Shown here: one piece after another, positions 1-7,800 of the stretch
How the letters are laid out: the number at the start of each line of letters is the position of its first letter
Position numbering within the stretch: the stretch's first letter is position 1
From: Acetobacteraceae bacterium
GTDB taxonomy: Bacteria > Pseudomonadota > Alphaproteobacteria > Acetobacterales > Acetobacteraceae
DNA length: 9,982 bases
Assembly (NCBI GenBank): GCA_003133265.1
Contig: PKWQ01000462.1
Location: 345-10,326 of the forward strand
Reading direction: 5' to 3'
Made by a program: the position numbers and the translations under genes
Notes under the pieces: generated by a model
What the model saw: the letters and a program-made list of their open reading frames with translations, nothing else
Databases searched by the model: none
What the model was told of the DNA's origin: nothing

Positions 1-1
1 C

Positions 2-585
<584 letters not shown>

Positions 586-589
<4 letters not shown>

Positions 590-990
590 AAATCGCTGAC
601 GCGGCCCTTGTGCTGCCAGTCGCCGTAGCGCGTCGGCTCCGGCCCGTCCTTGCCGCCGATCTCCGGCGGCGGCGGCGGCGCGAGGCCGCGCAGCCGGTGT
701 GCCGAAGCCGCGTTCACCGCGCCCGGGGGAACCCGCCCGGCGAGGACGGATTCCACCACCGCCTCGGTCCCTGCCCGCTCGGTCAGCACCACCAGCACCC
801 CGGCCGCCGACGCCGCCGCGATGTCCAGGCCGGCCAAATCGCTGCCCCAGCGCACGAAGGCGAGCAGGTCCGGGCCGGCGGCGAACAAGGCCGCTCCGGC
901 CGGCGTGTCAGCGTCGGCAATGACGATCCGCGCCCCGGCGATGGCCTCCGGGGCATCCGTGCGGGTCAGGAAGACGATCGGCTCGGCCAT
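586..990 (-). CDS. Small protein resembling the N-terminal segment of D-2-hydroxyacid dehydrogenases
   Basis: A 134-residue protein on the minus strand. The start at 990 (MAEPIVFL) is preferred because AGAGGA lies 6 nt upstream; the frame stays open to 1065 but that longer start has no such site. Residues 46-67 (VRWGSDLAGLDIAAASAAGV then LV) resemble the R-x-G-x-G-x-D-N-I-D-xxAA-xxxG-IxV segment of the catalytic domain of phosphoglycerate dehydrogenase-like enzymes, and GTEAVVES (74-81) resembles the next conserved stretch. The protein then ends in a low-complexity tail with a run of five prolines. It lacks the NAD-binding Rossmann domain and the catalytic Arg, Glu and His of the family, so it is unlikely to be a dehydrogenase itself. 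It may be a degenerate remnant or a stand-alone domain with another role. The TAA stop (586-588) overlaps the folD stop, so the two genes converge with a 4-nt overlap. Upstream, 77 nt separate it from the divergent mipZ. That the gene is real is fairly sure; its function is unknown. Confidence 0.7.
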
Positions 991-996
991 GGATGT

Positions 997-1002
997 TCCT
1001 CT
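997..1002 (-). promoter_or_regulatory. Ribosome binding site of the minus-strand gene
   Basis: AGAGGA on the minus strand, 6 nt before the ATG at 990. It decides the 134-residue start over the longer open frame reaching 1065. Confidence 0.6.
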
Positions 1003-1024
1003 GCGCGCTGGCGCCGGACCGCGA

Positions 1025-1053
1025 TGGACGATCCCCCGCAGCATTGGCATAAC
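1025..1053 (+). promoter_or_regulatory. Candidate sigma-70 type promoter of mipZ
   Basis: TGGACG (1025-1030, four of six matches to TTGACA) and CATAAC (1048-1053, four of six to TATAAT) are separated by exactly 17 nt. Transcription would begin near 1060, leaving a leader of only about 8 nt before the mipZ ATG at 1068. This fits the absence of a Shine-Dalgarno sequence there. The site lies in the 77-nt gap shared with the divergent minus-strand gene. Assigned by eye only. Confidence 0.35.
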
Positions 1054-1067
1054 ATCGCCGCACACTC

Positions 1068-1931
1068 ATGGGAAAACCGGTTTTGGCGAGCGTCACGATC
1101 GAGCGACGAGCCCAGGTCATCGTACTGGGCAACGAAAAGGGCGGTTCGGGCAAGTCCACCGCCGCGATGCACATCATTGTCGGGCTGCTGCGCGACGGCT
1201 ACCGCGTGGGCGCGATCGACCTGGACGCGCGCCAGGCCACGCTGTCGGCTTATCTGGGCGCGCGCGAGGCGTTCGCGCGGGGCAAGTCGATCAACCTGCC
1301 GCTGCCCCGCTTCGCCGCCGTGCATCGCAGCACGCTGGACAGCCGGGCAGAGGCGGACGCGGAGGAAGCCACGCGCTTCGCTAGCGCGATGGCGGCGCTG
1401 GCGGATTGCGACATCGTGGTGATCGACTGCCCGGGCTCCGACACCTTCCTGAGCCGGCTCGGCCACTCGCACGCCGATACGCTGGTGACGCCGATCAACG
1501 ACAGCTTCGTCGATTTCGCCATGCTGGCGAAAGTGGACCCTGACAATCACGCGGTGGTGCATCCGACGGTCTACAGCGAGATGGTATGGGAGGCCCGCAA
1601 GCGCCGCCTGCTGCGCGACCGGGCGCGGATCGACTGGATCGTGATGCGCAACCGGCTGGGCGCCAGCGAGGCCCGCAACAAGCGCGACGTCGGCGCGACG
1701 CTGGAGGCGCTGGCCAAGCGGATCGGCTTCCGAACGGTGAAGGGCTTCGGCGAGCGGGTGATCTTCCGCGAGCTGTATCTGCAAGGCCTGACCCTGATGG
1801 ACGTGAAGGAGGCCGGACTGGCGATCCAGATGGGCATGAGCCACGTCGCCGCCCGCGCCGAGGTGCGCGCCCTGATCGGCGCGATCCGCAAACCCCCGCC
1901 GAGCCTGGAACTTGCCTCGCCGGCGGCGTAG
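1068..1931 (+). CDS. mipZ: MipZ, ParA-family division-plane positioning ATPase
   Basis: A 287-residue P-loop ATPase. In alphaproteobacteria MipZ binds ParB at the chromosome origins, forms a bipolar gradient and blocks FtsZ polymerisation away from midcell. The sequence shows the deviant Walker A motif GNEKGGSGKST (21-31) with the signature Lys24 and the P-loop Lys29, then the Walker A' segment AIDLDARQ (49-56). Walker B is DIVVID ending at Asp120, followed by CPGSDTFLSRLGHSHAD. The stretch TPINDSFVDFAML and the C-terminal QMGMSHVAARAEVRAL are typical of MipZ rather than of plasmid ParA or Soj. The length fits the family. The ATG at 1068 has no clear Shine-Dalgarno sequence; an in-frame TTG at 1083 is a less likely alternative. 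It stands alone: parB is not next to it, and a tRNA gene follows. Confidence 0.95.
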   Translation: MGKPVLASVTIERRAQVIVLGNEKGGSGKSTAAMHIIVGLLRDGYRVGAIDLDARQATLSAYLGAREAFARGKSINLPLPRFAAVHRSTLDSRAEADAEEATRFASAMAALADCDIVVIDCPGSDTFLSRLGHSHADTLVTPINDSFVDFAMLAKVDPDNHAVVHPTVYSEMVWEARKRRLLRDRARIDWIVMRNRLGASEARNKRDVGATLEALAKRIGFRTVKGFGERVIFRELYLQGLTLMDVKEAGLAIQMGMSHVAARAEVRALIGAIRKPPPSLELASPAA

Positions 1932-1934
1932 CAG

Positions 1935-1963
1935 TTGCGGCCCCCACGCACCGGCGCTATATG
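1935..1963 (+). promoter_or_regulatory. Candidate promoter of tRNA-Thr
   Basis: TTGCGG (1935-1940) and TATATG (1958-1963) are separated by 17 nt in the 65-nt gap after mipZ. The predicted start near 1970 lies about 27 nt before the mature tRNA 5' end. The TATATG hexamer stands out in otherwise GC-rich sequence. Assigned by eye. Confidence 0.45.
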
Positions 1964-1996
1964 GCCGCGTTCGCCCGCCCGCCGGTATGTCCGGTT

Positions 1997-2071
<75 letters not shown>

Positions 2072-2166
2072 GTTCCCCAAGGAAAGCCAGTCACCTAGCC
2101 AGGACGGCCGAAAGGTCGAGTTCTTCGGGGACGCGCTGCCCGGGCAATCGAACACATGGAGCCAGC

Positions 2167-2526
2167 ATGATCAGCGTTTCCCGGGCCTATGCATTCGAGT
2201 CGGCACACCGGCTGACCGGCGTTCCGCCAACGCACAGATGCAGTGCGGTGCATGGCCATAACTACCGGGTCGTCCTGACGGTCGCCGGGCCGGTCGATAG
2301 CGTAACCGGCTTCGTGATCGATTTCTGGGACATGGACGCGATATTCGAGCCGCTGCGCGTGCAGCTCGATCACCGGATGCTCAATGACGTACCCGGATTG
2401 GAGAACCCCACGGCGGAGGCGATCGCCGTCTGGATCGCCGAGCGGGTCGCGGCCGCGCTTCCCGGGCTGGCGCGGGTGACGGTCTATGAAAATGCCGACT
2501 GCTGGGCGGAGTGGACGCCGCTTTGA
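2167..2526 (+). CDS. queD: QueD-type 6-carboxy-5,6,7,8-tetrahydropterin synthase
   Basis: A 119-residue member of the PTPS/QueD family, zinc enzymes that convert dihydroneopterin triphosphate to 6-carboxytetrahydropterin, the second step of queuosine (preQ0) synthesis. Zinc ligands are His14 (FESAHRL), His29 and His31 (VHGHNY). The catalytic Cys25 sits in CSAVHGH, the CxxxHGH pattern typical of QueD. LDHRMLND (67-74) supplies the conserved Asp68-His69, PTAE (81-84) is conserved, and Glu108 in YEN is the usual pterin-anchoring Glu. The length matches the family. GGAG (2158-2161) lies 5 nt before the ATG. No queC, queE or queF is nearby. The tRNA upstream, Thr(CGT), is not a queuosine substrate, so its position carries no functional message. 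Other PTPS-family activities are possible but less likely. Confidence 0.92.
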   Translation: MISVSRAYAFESAHRLTGVPPTHRCSAVHGHNYRVVLTVAGPVDSVTGFVIDFWDMDAIFEPLRVQLDHRMLNDVPGLENPTAEAIAVWIAERVAAALPGLARVTVYENADCWAEWTPL

Positions 2527-2643
2527 CGCCGCGCGCCCGTTGATACCGATGGCGCGTCGGATCGACACTCCGAGGACAGAGTTCTTGCGGAGCCATCGTC
2601 GGCTGCCGATACTGATCGTCACGCCCACCAGGAAACTACCTAC

Positions 2644-2648
2644 GAGGA
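2644..2648 (+). promoter_or_regulatory. Ribosome binding site of the 74-residue ORF
   Basis: GAGGA ends 9 nt before the ATG at 2658. It is the only good Shine-Dalgarno match in the gap between queD and the sensor kinase gene and supports translation of the small ORF. Confidence 0.45.
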
Positions 2649-2657
2649 TATGACGGG

Positions 2658-2882
2658 ATGGCGGTGCAGGCCTTCACCCAGGCCCTGACGAAAGCGCGCG
2701 TTGGCGTGCATGCCGATGCGCGGGCCATCGGGACAGGCGACGTGGAGAGGCATAAGCGTATTGTCCGCGCGCATATCGATTTTCCGGCCGCACGCTCAGC
2801 GTTAGAGCAACTGGCAGTTGCCGCCGAAAGCGCGCACGATGCCGCTGCTGAACGATCGAAAATCGCGCTCCGCACGGAATGA
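2658..2882 (+). CDS. Possible small protein of unknown function, translationally coupled to the sensor kinase
   Basis: A 74-residue open frame (MAVQAFTQALTKARVGVHAD at its start, SKIALRTE at its end) filling most of the 352-nt gap between queD and the kinase gene. Three things support it. A GAGGA site precedes the ATG. Its TGA overlaps the kinase ATG as ATGA (2879-2882), and the kinase start itself has only a weak ribosome binding site. The opposite strand here reads as the Ser/Ala/Thr/Cys-rich shadow that real codons give, and this shadow changes frame where the kinase begins. The product is Ala-rich and probably mostly helical, with no signal peptide or membrane segment. I recognise no family. 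It could be a small partner or regulator of the kinase, a leader ORF that only serves coupling, or a chance ORF. Its third codon positions are less GC-rich than those of mipZ. In the remainder of the gap (2527-2643) I see no terminator or clear promoter. Confidence 0.45.
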   Translation: MAVQAFTQALTKARVGVHADARAIGTGDVERHKRIVRAHIDFPAARSALEQLAVAAESAHDAAAERSKIALRTE

Positions 2883-4852
2883 GAGTGCGGAAGAACCTGC
2901 CGCGCTACCGCTCGCGCGCGGCCGTGGCCGCTGCCTGTCTGGTGGTCATCGGCCTGATGTGGGCTGGCGTGATGGTGGCATTGCAAACCGATCGCACGCT
3001 GGCCATCGAAAGCCGGCACCGGGAGAATGGCAATCTCACCAGGGTGTTCGCGGAAAACGTCACCCGAACGATCCGCGCGGCCGATATCACGCTGGACCAG
3101 ATGGTCTCCGAGTATCAGCGCCGTGGCAAGGCGTTCGACCTGGTCGAGTACGCCAGGATGGGGAGTCTCTATCTCGATCCGGCGACCCTCCTGAGCATCA
3201 GCGACGAAACGGGGGAGCTGATCCTGGCAAACATCCCGCCGCCCGCGCCGGTCAATTTCAGTCGCAACTCTAACCACCAATACCATACGAAGCACGATAC
3301 GCCGGGCATCTTCATCAGCGAGCCCAGGCTTGGAACCACCACCCAAAAATGGACGGTGTACCTGTCGCGCCGCATAAACAAAGCGGACGGATCGTTCGGC
3401 GGCATCACGGTATACGGACTGGACCCCGCCTATTTGGCGAAACTCTACACGGCAATCGACCTCGGCGCGGATTCGGTCTTCAACCTGATCGGTCGCGACG
3501 GGATCATGCGCGCGCGAGAGGACATCTCGAAATTCAGCGCGGGACAGGACTTGTCCCAATCCAAGCTGTTCACGCAGGACCTTCCGGCCGCTGACCATGG
3601 TGGGTTCATCCGGGAAAGCACGGTTGACCAGGTCCCCCGGATCTCCAGTTACCGCGCTCTCACGGACTATCCACTGGTCGTGGCGATCGGGACATCGCTG
3701 CAAGTCGCGTTGGCGCCGTACGAAGCGCGCAAGTCCCAGTACTTGGAGGCCGCGGGCACCGTCACCGCGATCATCCTGGGTTTCGGCCTGTTCGCGGTCC
3801 GGATGATCGGCAGAAACCAACGCGCGAACGAAGGCCTTCGTCAGAGCGAGACAAGGCTGGCCGAAGCGCAGAAGACGGCGCACCTAGGATCATGGGATCT
3901 CGATCTGGTTTCCAACCACCTCGTGTGGTCGGACGAAATCTATCGCATCTTCGAGATCGACCCGGCTCGGTTCGGGGCCTCTTACGAAGCGTTTCTCAAT
4001 GCGGTCCACCCCGACGATTTGGCCGTGATCGACAAGGCCTATACCGATTCCGTCGCCGCCCACACGCCACACCAGACCCTGCACCGCCTGCTCATGCCGG
4101 ACGGGCGCATCAAGTGGGTCGAGCAACGGGGCCAAACCTGGTACGATGACGCTGGCCGGCCGCTTCGTTCCGCCGGTACCGCGCAGGACATCACCGAGAA
4201 GGTTCTCGCGGAGCAGCAGCTCCGCCGGTCGATCGCGGAGAAGGACACGCTGCTGCGGGAAATCCACCACCGGGTGAAGAACAACCTGCAGATCATCGCC
4301 AGCCTGCTGTATTTCCAGGCGCGAAAGGTGAAGGACCCCGACGATCTGGCCGCCTTCACCGACGGGCGCGAACGGCTGCGCGCGATGATTTTGGTGCATG
4401 AGAAGCTCTATCAGTCCGCCGAACTGACTCGTATCGACTTCGGCGGATACCTGCGAAGCCTGGTCCGGCAGCTCGCGGAGTCCCAGCCTCATCAGGACCA
4501 GCGCATCACGACGCGCGTCGAGGCGGACGACGATGCGCTGCCGCTGGAGGTCGCGCAGCCCTGTGGTATGATTGTCTGTGAACTATTACTCAATGCCTTC
4601 AAATACGCCTTCCCCGACGCACGCCACGGCGAGATCGCCGTTCGCGCCGTCAACACCGATGGCCGCATGACCGTGACGGTCAGCGACAACGGCGTCGGGC
4701 TGCCGGCGGATTTCGACACCAAATCGGCCGGCTCCTTCGGCTGGCAGCTGATCAACGCGCTCGTCACCCAGATCGATGGCACCATCGCCGCCACCAGCGG
4801 CGCCGGCACGACCGTCACGGTTTCGTTCCCCCTTCCCGAAGCAGTCCAATGA
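2879..4852 (+). CDS. Membrane-bound sensor histidine kinase: dCache-like sensor, PAS, HisKA_2, HATPase
   Basis: A 657-residue kinase. Transmembrane helices lie at about 14-36 and 289-308. They bracket a roughly 250-residue periplasmic sensor of the double-Cache (PDC) type, recognisable by GIFISEPRLG, YLSRRINKADGSFGGITVYG and LIGRDGIMRARED. A PAS fold follows (about 335-440; LGSWDLD, VHPDDL, GTAQDITEK). Next is the HisKA_2 dimerisation/phosphotransfer region with EIHHRVKNNLQIIASLL (461-477); His464, directly before Arg465, is the likely phosphorylated residue. The HATPase region has Asn572 in LLLNAF, the G1 box DNGVGL (603-608), the G2 region SFGWQLI and AGTTVTVSF. All catalytic boxes are intact. 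The ATG at 2879 overlaps the stop of the small upstream ORF; a GTG at 2885 is an alternative. The stop overlaps the next gene as ATGA, so the two are surely co-translated. The periplasmic ligand cannot be read from sequence; many dCache domains bind amino acids or organic acids. Confidence 0.93.
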   Translation: MRVRKNLPRYRSRAAVAAACLVVIGLMWAGVMVALQTDRTLAIESRHRENGNLTRVFAENVTRTIRAADITLDQMVSEYQRRGKAFDLVEYARMGSLYLDPATLLSISDETGELILANIPPPAPVNFSRNSNHQYHTKHDTPGIFISEPRLGTTTQKWTVYLSRRINKADGSFGGITVYGLDPAYLAKLYTAIDLGADSVFNLIGRDGIMRAREDISKFSAGQDLSQSKLFTQDLPAADHGGFIRESTVDQVPRISSYRALTDYPLVVAIGTSLQVALAPYEARKSQYLEAAGTVTAIILGFGLFAVRMIGRNQRANEGLRQSETRLAEAQKTAHLGSWDLDLVSNHLVWSDEIYRIFEIDPARFGASYEAFLNAVHPDDLAVIDKAYTDSVAAHTPHQTLHRLLMPDGRIKWVEQRGQTWYDDAGRPLRSAGTAQDITEKVLAEQQLRRSIAEKDTLLREIHHRVKNNLQIIASLLYFQARKVKDPDDLAAFTDGRERLRAMILVHEKLYQSAELTRIDFGGYLRSLVRQLAESQPHQDQRITTRVEADDDALPLEVAQPCGMIVCELLLNAFKYAFPDARHGEIAVRAVNTDGRMTVTVSDNGVGLPADFDTKSAGSFGWQLINALVTQIDGTIAATSGAGTTVTVSFPLPEAVQ

Positions 4853-7800
4853 ACGAACCCGCCGCGCGCATCTTCATCGTCGAGGACGAGGCCCTGATCC
4901 AGATGGAGATCGGGGACCGTCTGAGCCAGCTCGGCTACGTCGTCTGCGGCGCCGCCGCGCGGGGGGAGGTCGCGATCGGGCAGATCGCCGAGACGGCGCC
5001 CGATCTGGTGCTGATGGACATCAACCTGGCCGGCGAGATCGACGGCATCGAAACCGCGCGTCGCCTGCGGGAGCGGAGTCGCCTGCCGATCGTCTTCCTG
5101 ACCGCCTACTCCGATGACGCCCTGCTGCGCCGCGCGGGGGAGACCGACCCGTTCGGCTATCTGATGAAACCGTTCAGGGAACGCGAACTGCACGCCACCA
5201 TCCAGATGGCGCTGCTGAAGCACCGCCTGGAACGCACGCTGCACGAGGCCAACGAGCGGCTGGAGGAACAGGTACGCGAACGCACCGCCCACCTGGCCGC
5301 GAGCGAGCGGCGGTTCGCCGATTTCGCCCATATCGCCGCCGACTGGCTGTGGGAGACCGGCCCGGACGGCCGCTTCGTCTATTTTTCGCCGCGCGGCAAC
5401 CAAAGCGGTCTGAATGAGCAAGGCACACTTGGCCACATACACCAGGAAGGTGCGGCGGATAACCCGGAAAACCGCGTGCGGCTCGCGGAGCTGGCGGCGA
5501 CGATGGACCGGCGCGAGCCGTTCCAGAATTTTCTCTACCAAACCCTGAGCAAGGACGGAGAGCCGGTTTGGTGCCGGACCAGCGGCGAGCCGATGTTCGA
5601 CGCCCACGGCGCCTTCCTCGGCTACCGCGGCACCGGGCACGATGTCACCGCGCCCCAAGATGCCCAGGACAGTTTGCTCGCCAAGACGCGCATCCTGGAT
5701 GCGATGCTGGCGGCGATGCCCGATGGCGTGCAGATCACCGACGCGAACCAGCGCGATGTGATCATGAACGATCAGCTATTCGCGCTACTGGCCTTCGACA
5801 AGGAAGTTGTGCGAGCCTCGCCGGACCCGGTGCGCTTCGCGCGGCTCGAAATGGCGCGCCGAGGCGAATACGGCCCCGGCAACCTGGAGACGCTGGTCAG
5901 CGAGCGGATCGCGGCTCAGGACAGAGAGATCGCGGCGCACGGCGCGTACCGTTACGAACGGCAATTCAAGCATGGAAAGTGGATCGAGGGCCGTATCCTG
6001 CCGATCGAAGGCGGGGGACGTCTCGAACTCTATCGAGACATAACCGAAGCAAAATCGCATGAGCGCGAGGTGGAGCGCCAAGCGGCATTGCTGAAGACGA
6101 TCGTAACCAATATCGATGGCGGCATTATCGTTCTCGACAGCGACATGCGCCTGGCGCTCGCCACCCCGAACCTTTCCGAGCTGATTGGCATCGATCCCGC
6201 GATGCTGCGGGTGGGAATACCGCACCGCGATCTTATCCTGTCACAGGCTCGCGCCGGTGAGTTCGGGCCGTGCGACCCGGAAGCCGAGGTGGACCGGATC
6301 ATCCAGGAGCGCTGGCAGCCCGACAGGAATGTTTGGGAGCGCGCGCGACCCAATGGGCGCAGCCTTGAGCTCCGGCGCCAGCGGATCCCCGGCGGTGGCT
6401 TCGTCACGATTTACCTCGACACCACCGAGCGCCGAAAGGCGGAACGAGCGCTTTACGAACACCGGCATTTGTTATCGGCGATCGTGGCAACGACCCAGCA
6501 GGGGTTCTGGTTCACCGACAACAAGGGCATCGCAACCGACGTCAATCCCGCGATGGTCGCAATCCTCGGACGATCGCGCGAGGACATTGTGGGCAAGCAC
6601 ATCCTGACGTTCGTCGATGAGGAAAACACGGCTGTTTTCCATCGGGAGTTGCAAAAACGCGCGGCGGGCAGCACCGAACCATATGAGATCGTGTTGCGCC
6701 GGCCGGACGGGACGTCTGTTTCCTGCATCAACAAGCCGGCGCCACGCTACGACCAGAGCGGGAAATGGGTGGGCACGGTCGGGATATGGACCGACATCAC
6801 CGCGTTGAAGGATGCCGAACGCGCCCTCCGCGATGCCAACGCGACGCTGGAGCATCGCGTGGCGGAGCGCACGGCGGCCCTGGCGGAAAGCCTGCGCTTC
6901 AACAACGCGACGCTGGATGCGATCGACGCCCATGTGGCGGTGCTCGACGGCGACGGCCGGATCCTCGCCACCAACATCGCCTGGCGGCACTTCGCCGCCG
7001 CGAGCGACCTCGACTGGCAGCAGACCGGCCAGGACGCCAACTACCTGGATGTCTGCGAGGGCGCCACGGGCGCGTGTGCCGAGGATGCACATGCGGTCGC
7101 GGCGGGCATCCGCGATGTGATCGCCGGCCGGCGCGACGGGTTCACCTACGAATACTCCTGCCATACGCCGAACGAACAGCGCTGGTTCCTCTGCCGGGTG
7201 TCCCGGTTTCCCTCGGACGGCCCGGTTCGGGTGGTCGTCGCTCACGACAACGTCACCGAAGTGCATGAGGCCATGGAGCGGGCGGCGGCCGGCGAGCGGG
7301 TCTTCTCGTTGCTCTCCGACGTGTCGCCGATCGGCATATATCGTTTCGATGCCGAGGGACACAGCCTTGAGGTGAGCCGCCGCTTGTTGGAGATCGTCGG
7401 TCTCCCCGGGGAGGATGCCGTGGGCGATGGCTGGACCCGGCATGTGCATGAAGATGACCGTGCGCGTGTCGCCGATGCGTGGTCGGCGGCCATTCGTGAC
7501 GGTGCGCCCTTGCATTCCGAACACCGGTATGTGCGTGCCGACGGAACGGTCGTCTGGGTGATGAGTCAGGCGGGGCCGATCCTGTCTCCGGAGGGCGTCG
7601 TTACCGGCCATGTCGGCACCCTGACCGATATCACGGAACGAAAGCGGATCGAACTGGCCACGCAGGCCACCTCGACCGATCTGATCGCCTTCGAGGGCCA
7701 GGCCTATTATGAACAGGTGACGATCCGGCTCGCCGACATACTCGATGCCGACTTCGCCTTCATCACCCGTGTGAACCCCGCGAACCCGGGCGAACTACAG

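Noticed and set aside
966..1844. 292-codon minus-strand open frame opposite mipZ
   Set aside because: The plus strand has all ParA/MipZ motifs in order; the antisense product looks random.
2072..2166. Hairpin TCCCC...GGGGA after the tRNA
   Set aside because: The arms are short, about 50 nt apart, and not followed by a T run, so it does not support a terminator.
2527..2657. Possible terminator or promoter after queD
   Set aside because: Only short stems such as CCGA/TCGG and TCGGC/GCCGA without a T run, and a TTGACG at 2523-2528 without a matching -10 at proper distance.
2636..3883. 415-codon open frame on the minus strand
   Set aside because: It lies opposite the clear sensor kinase, is Arg/Asp/Gln-rich without recognisable motifs, and changes character at the kinase start. 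Antisense open frames are common in GC-rich DNA.
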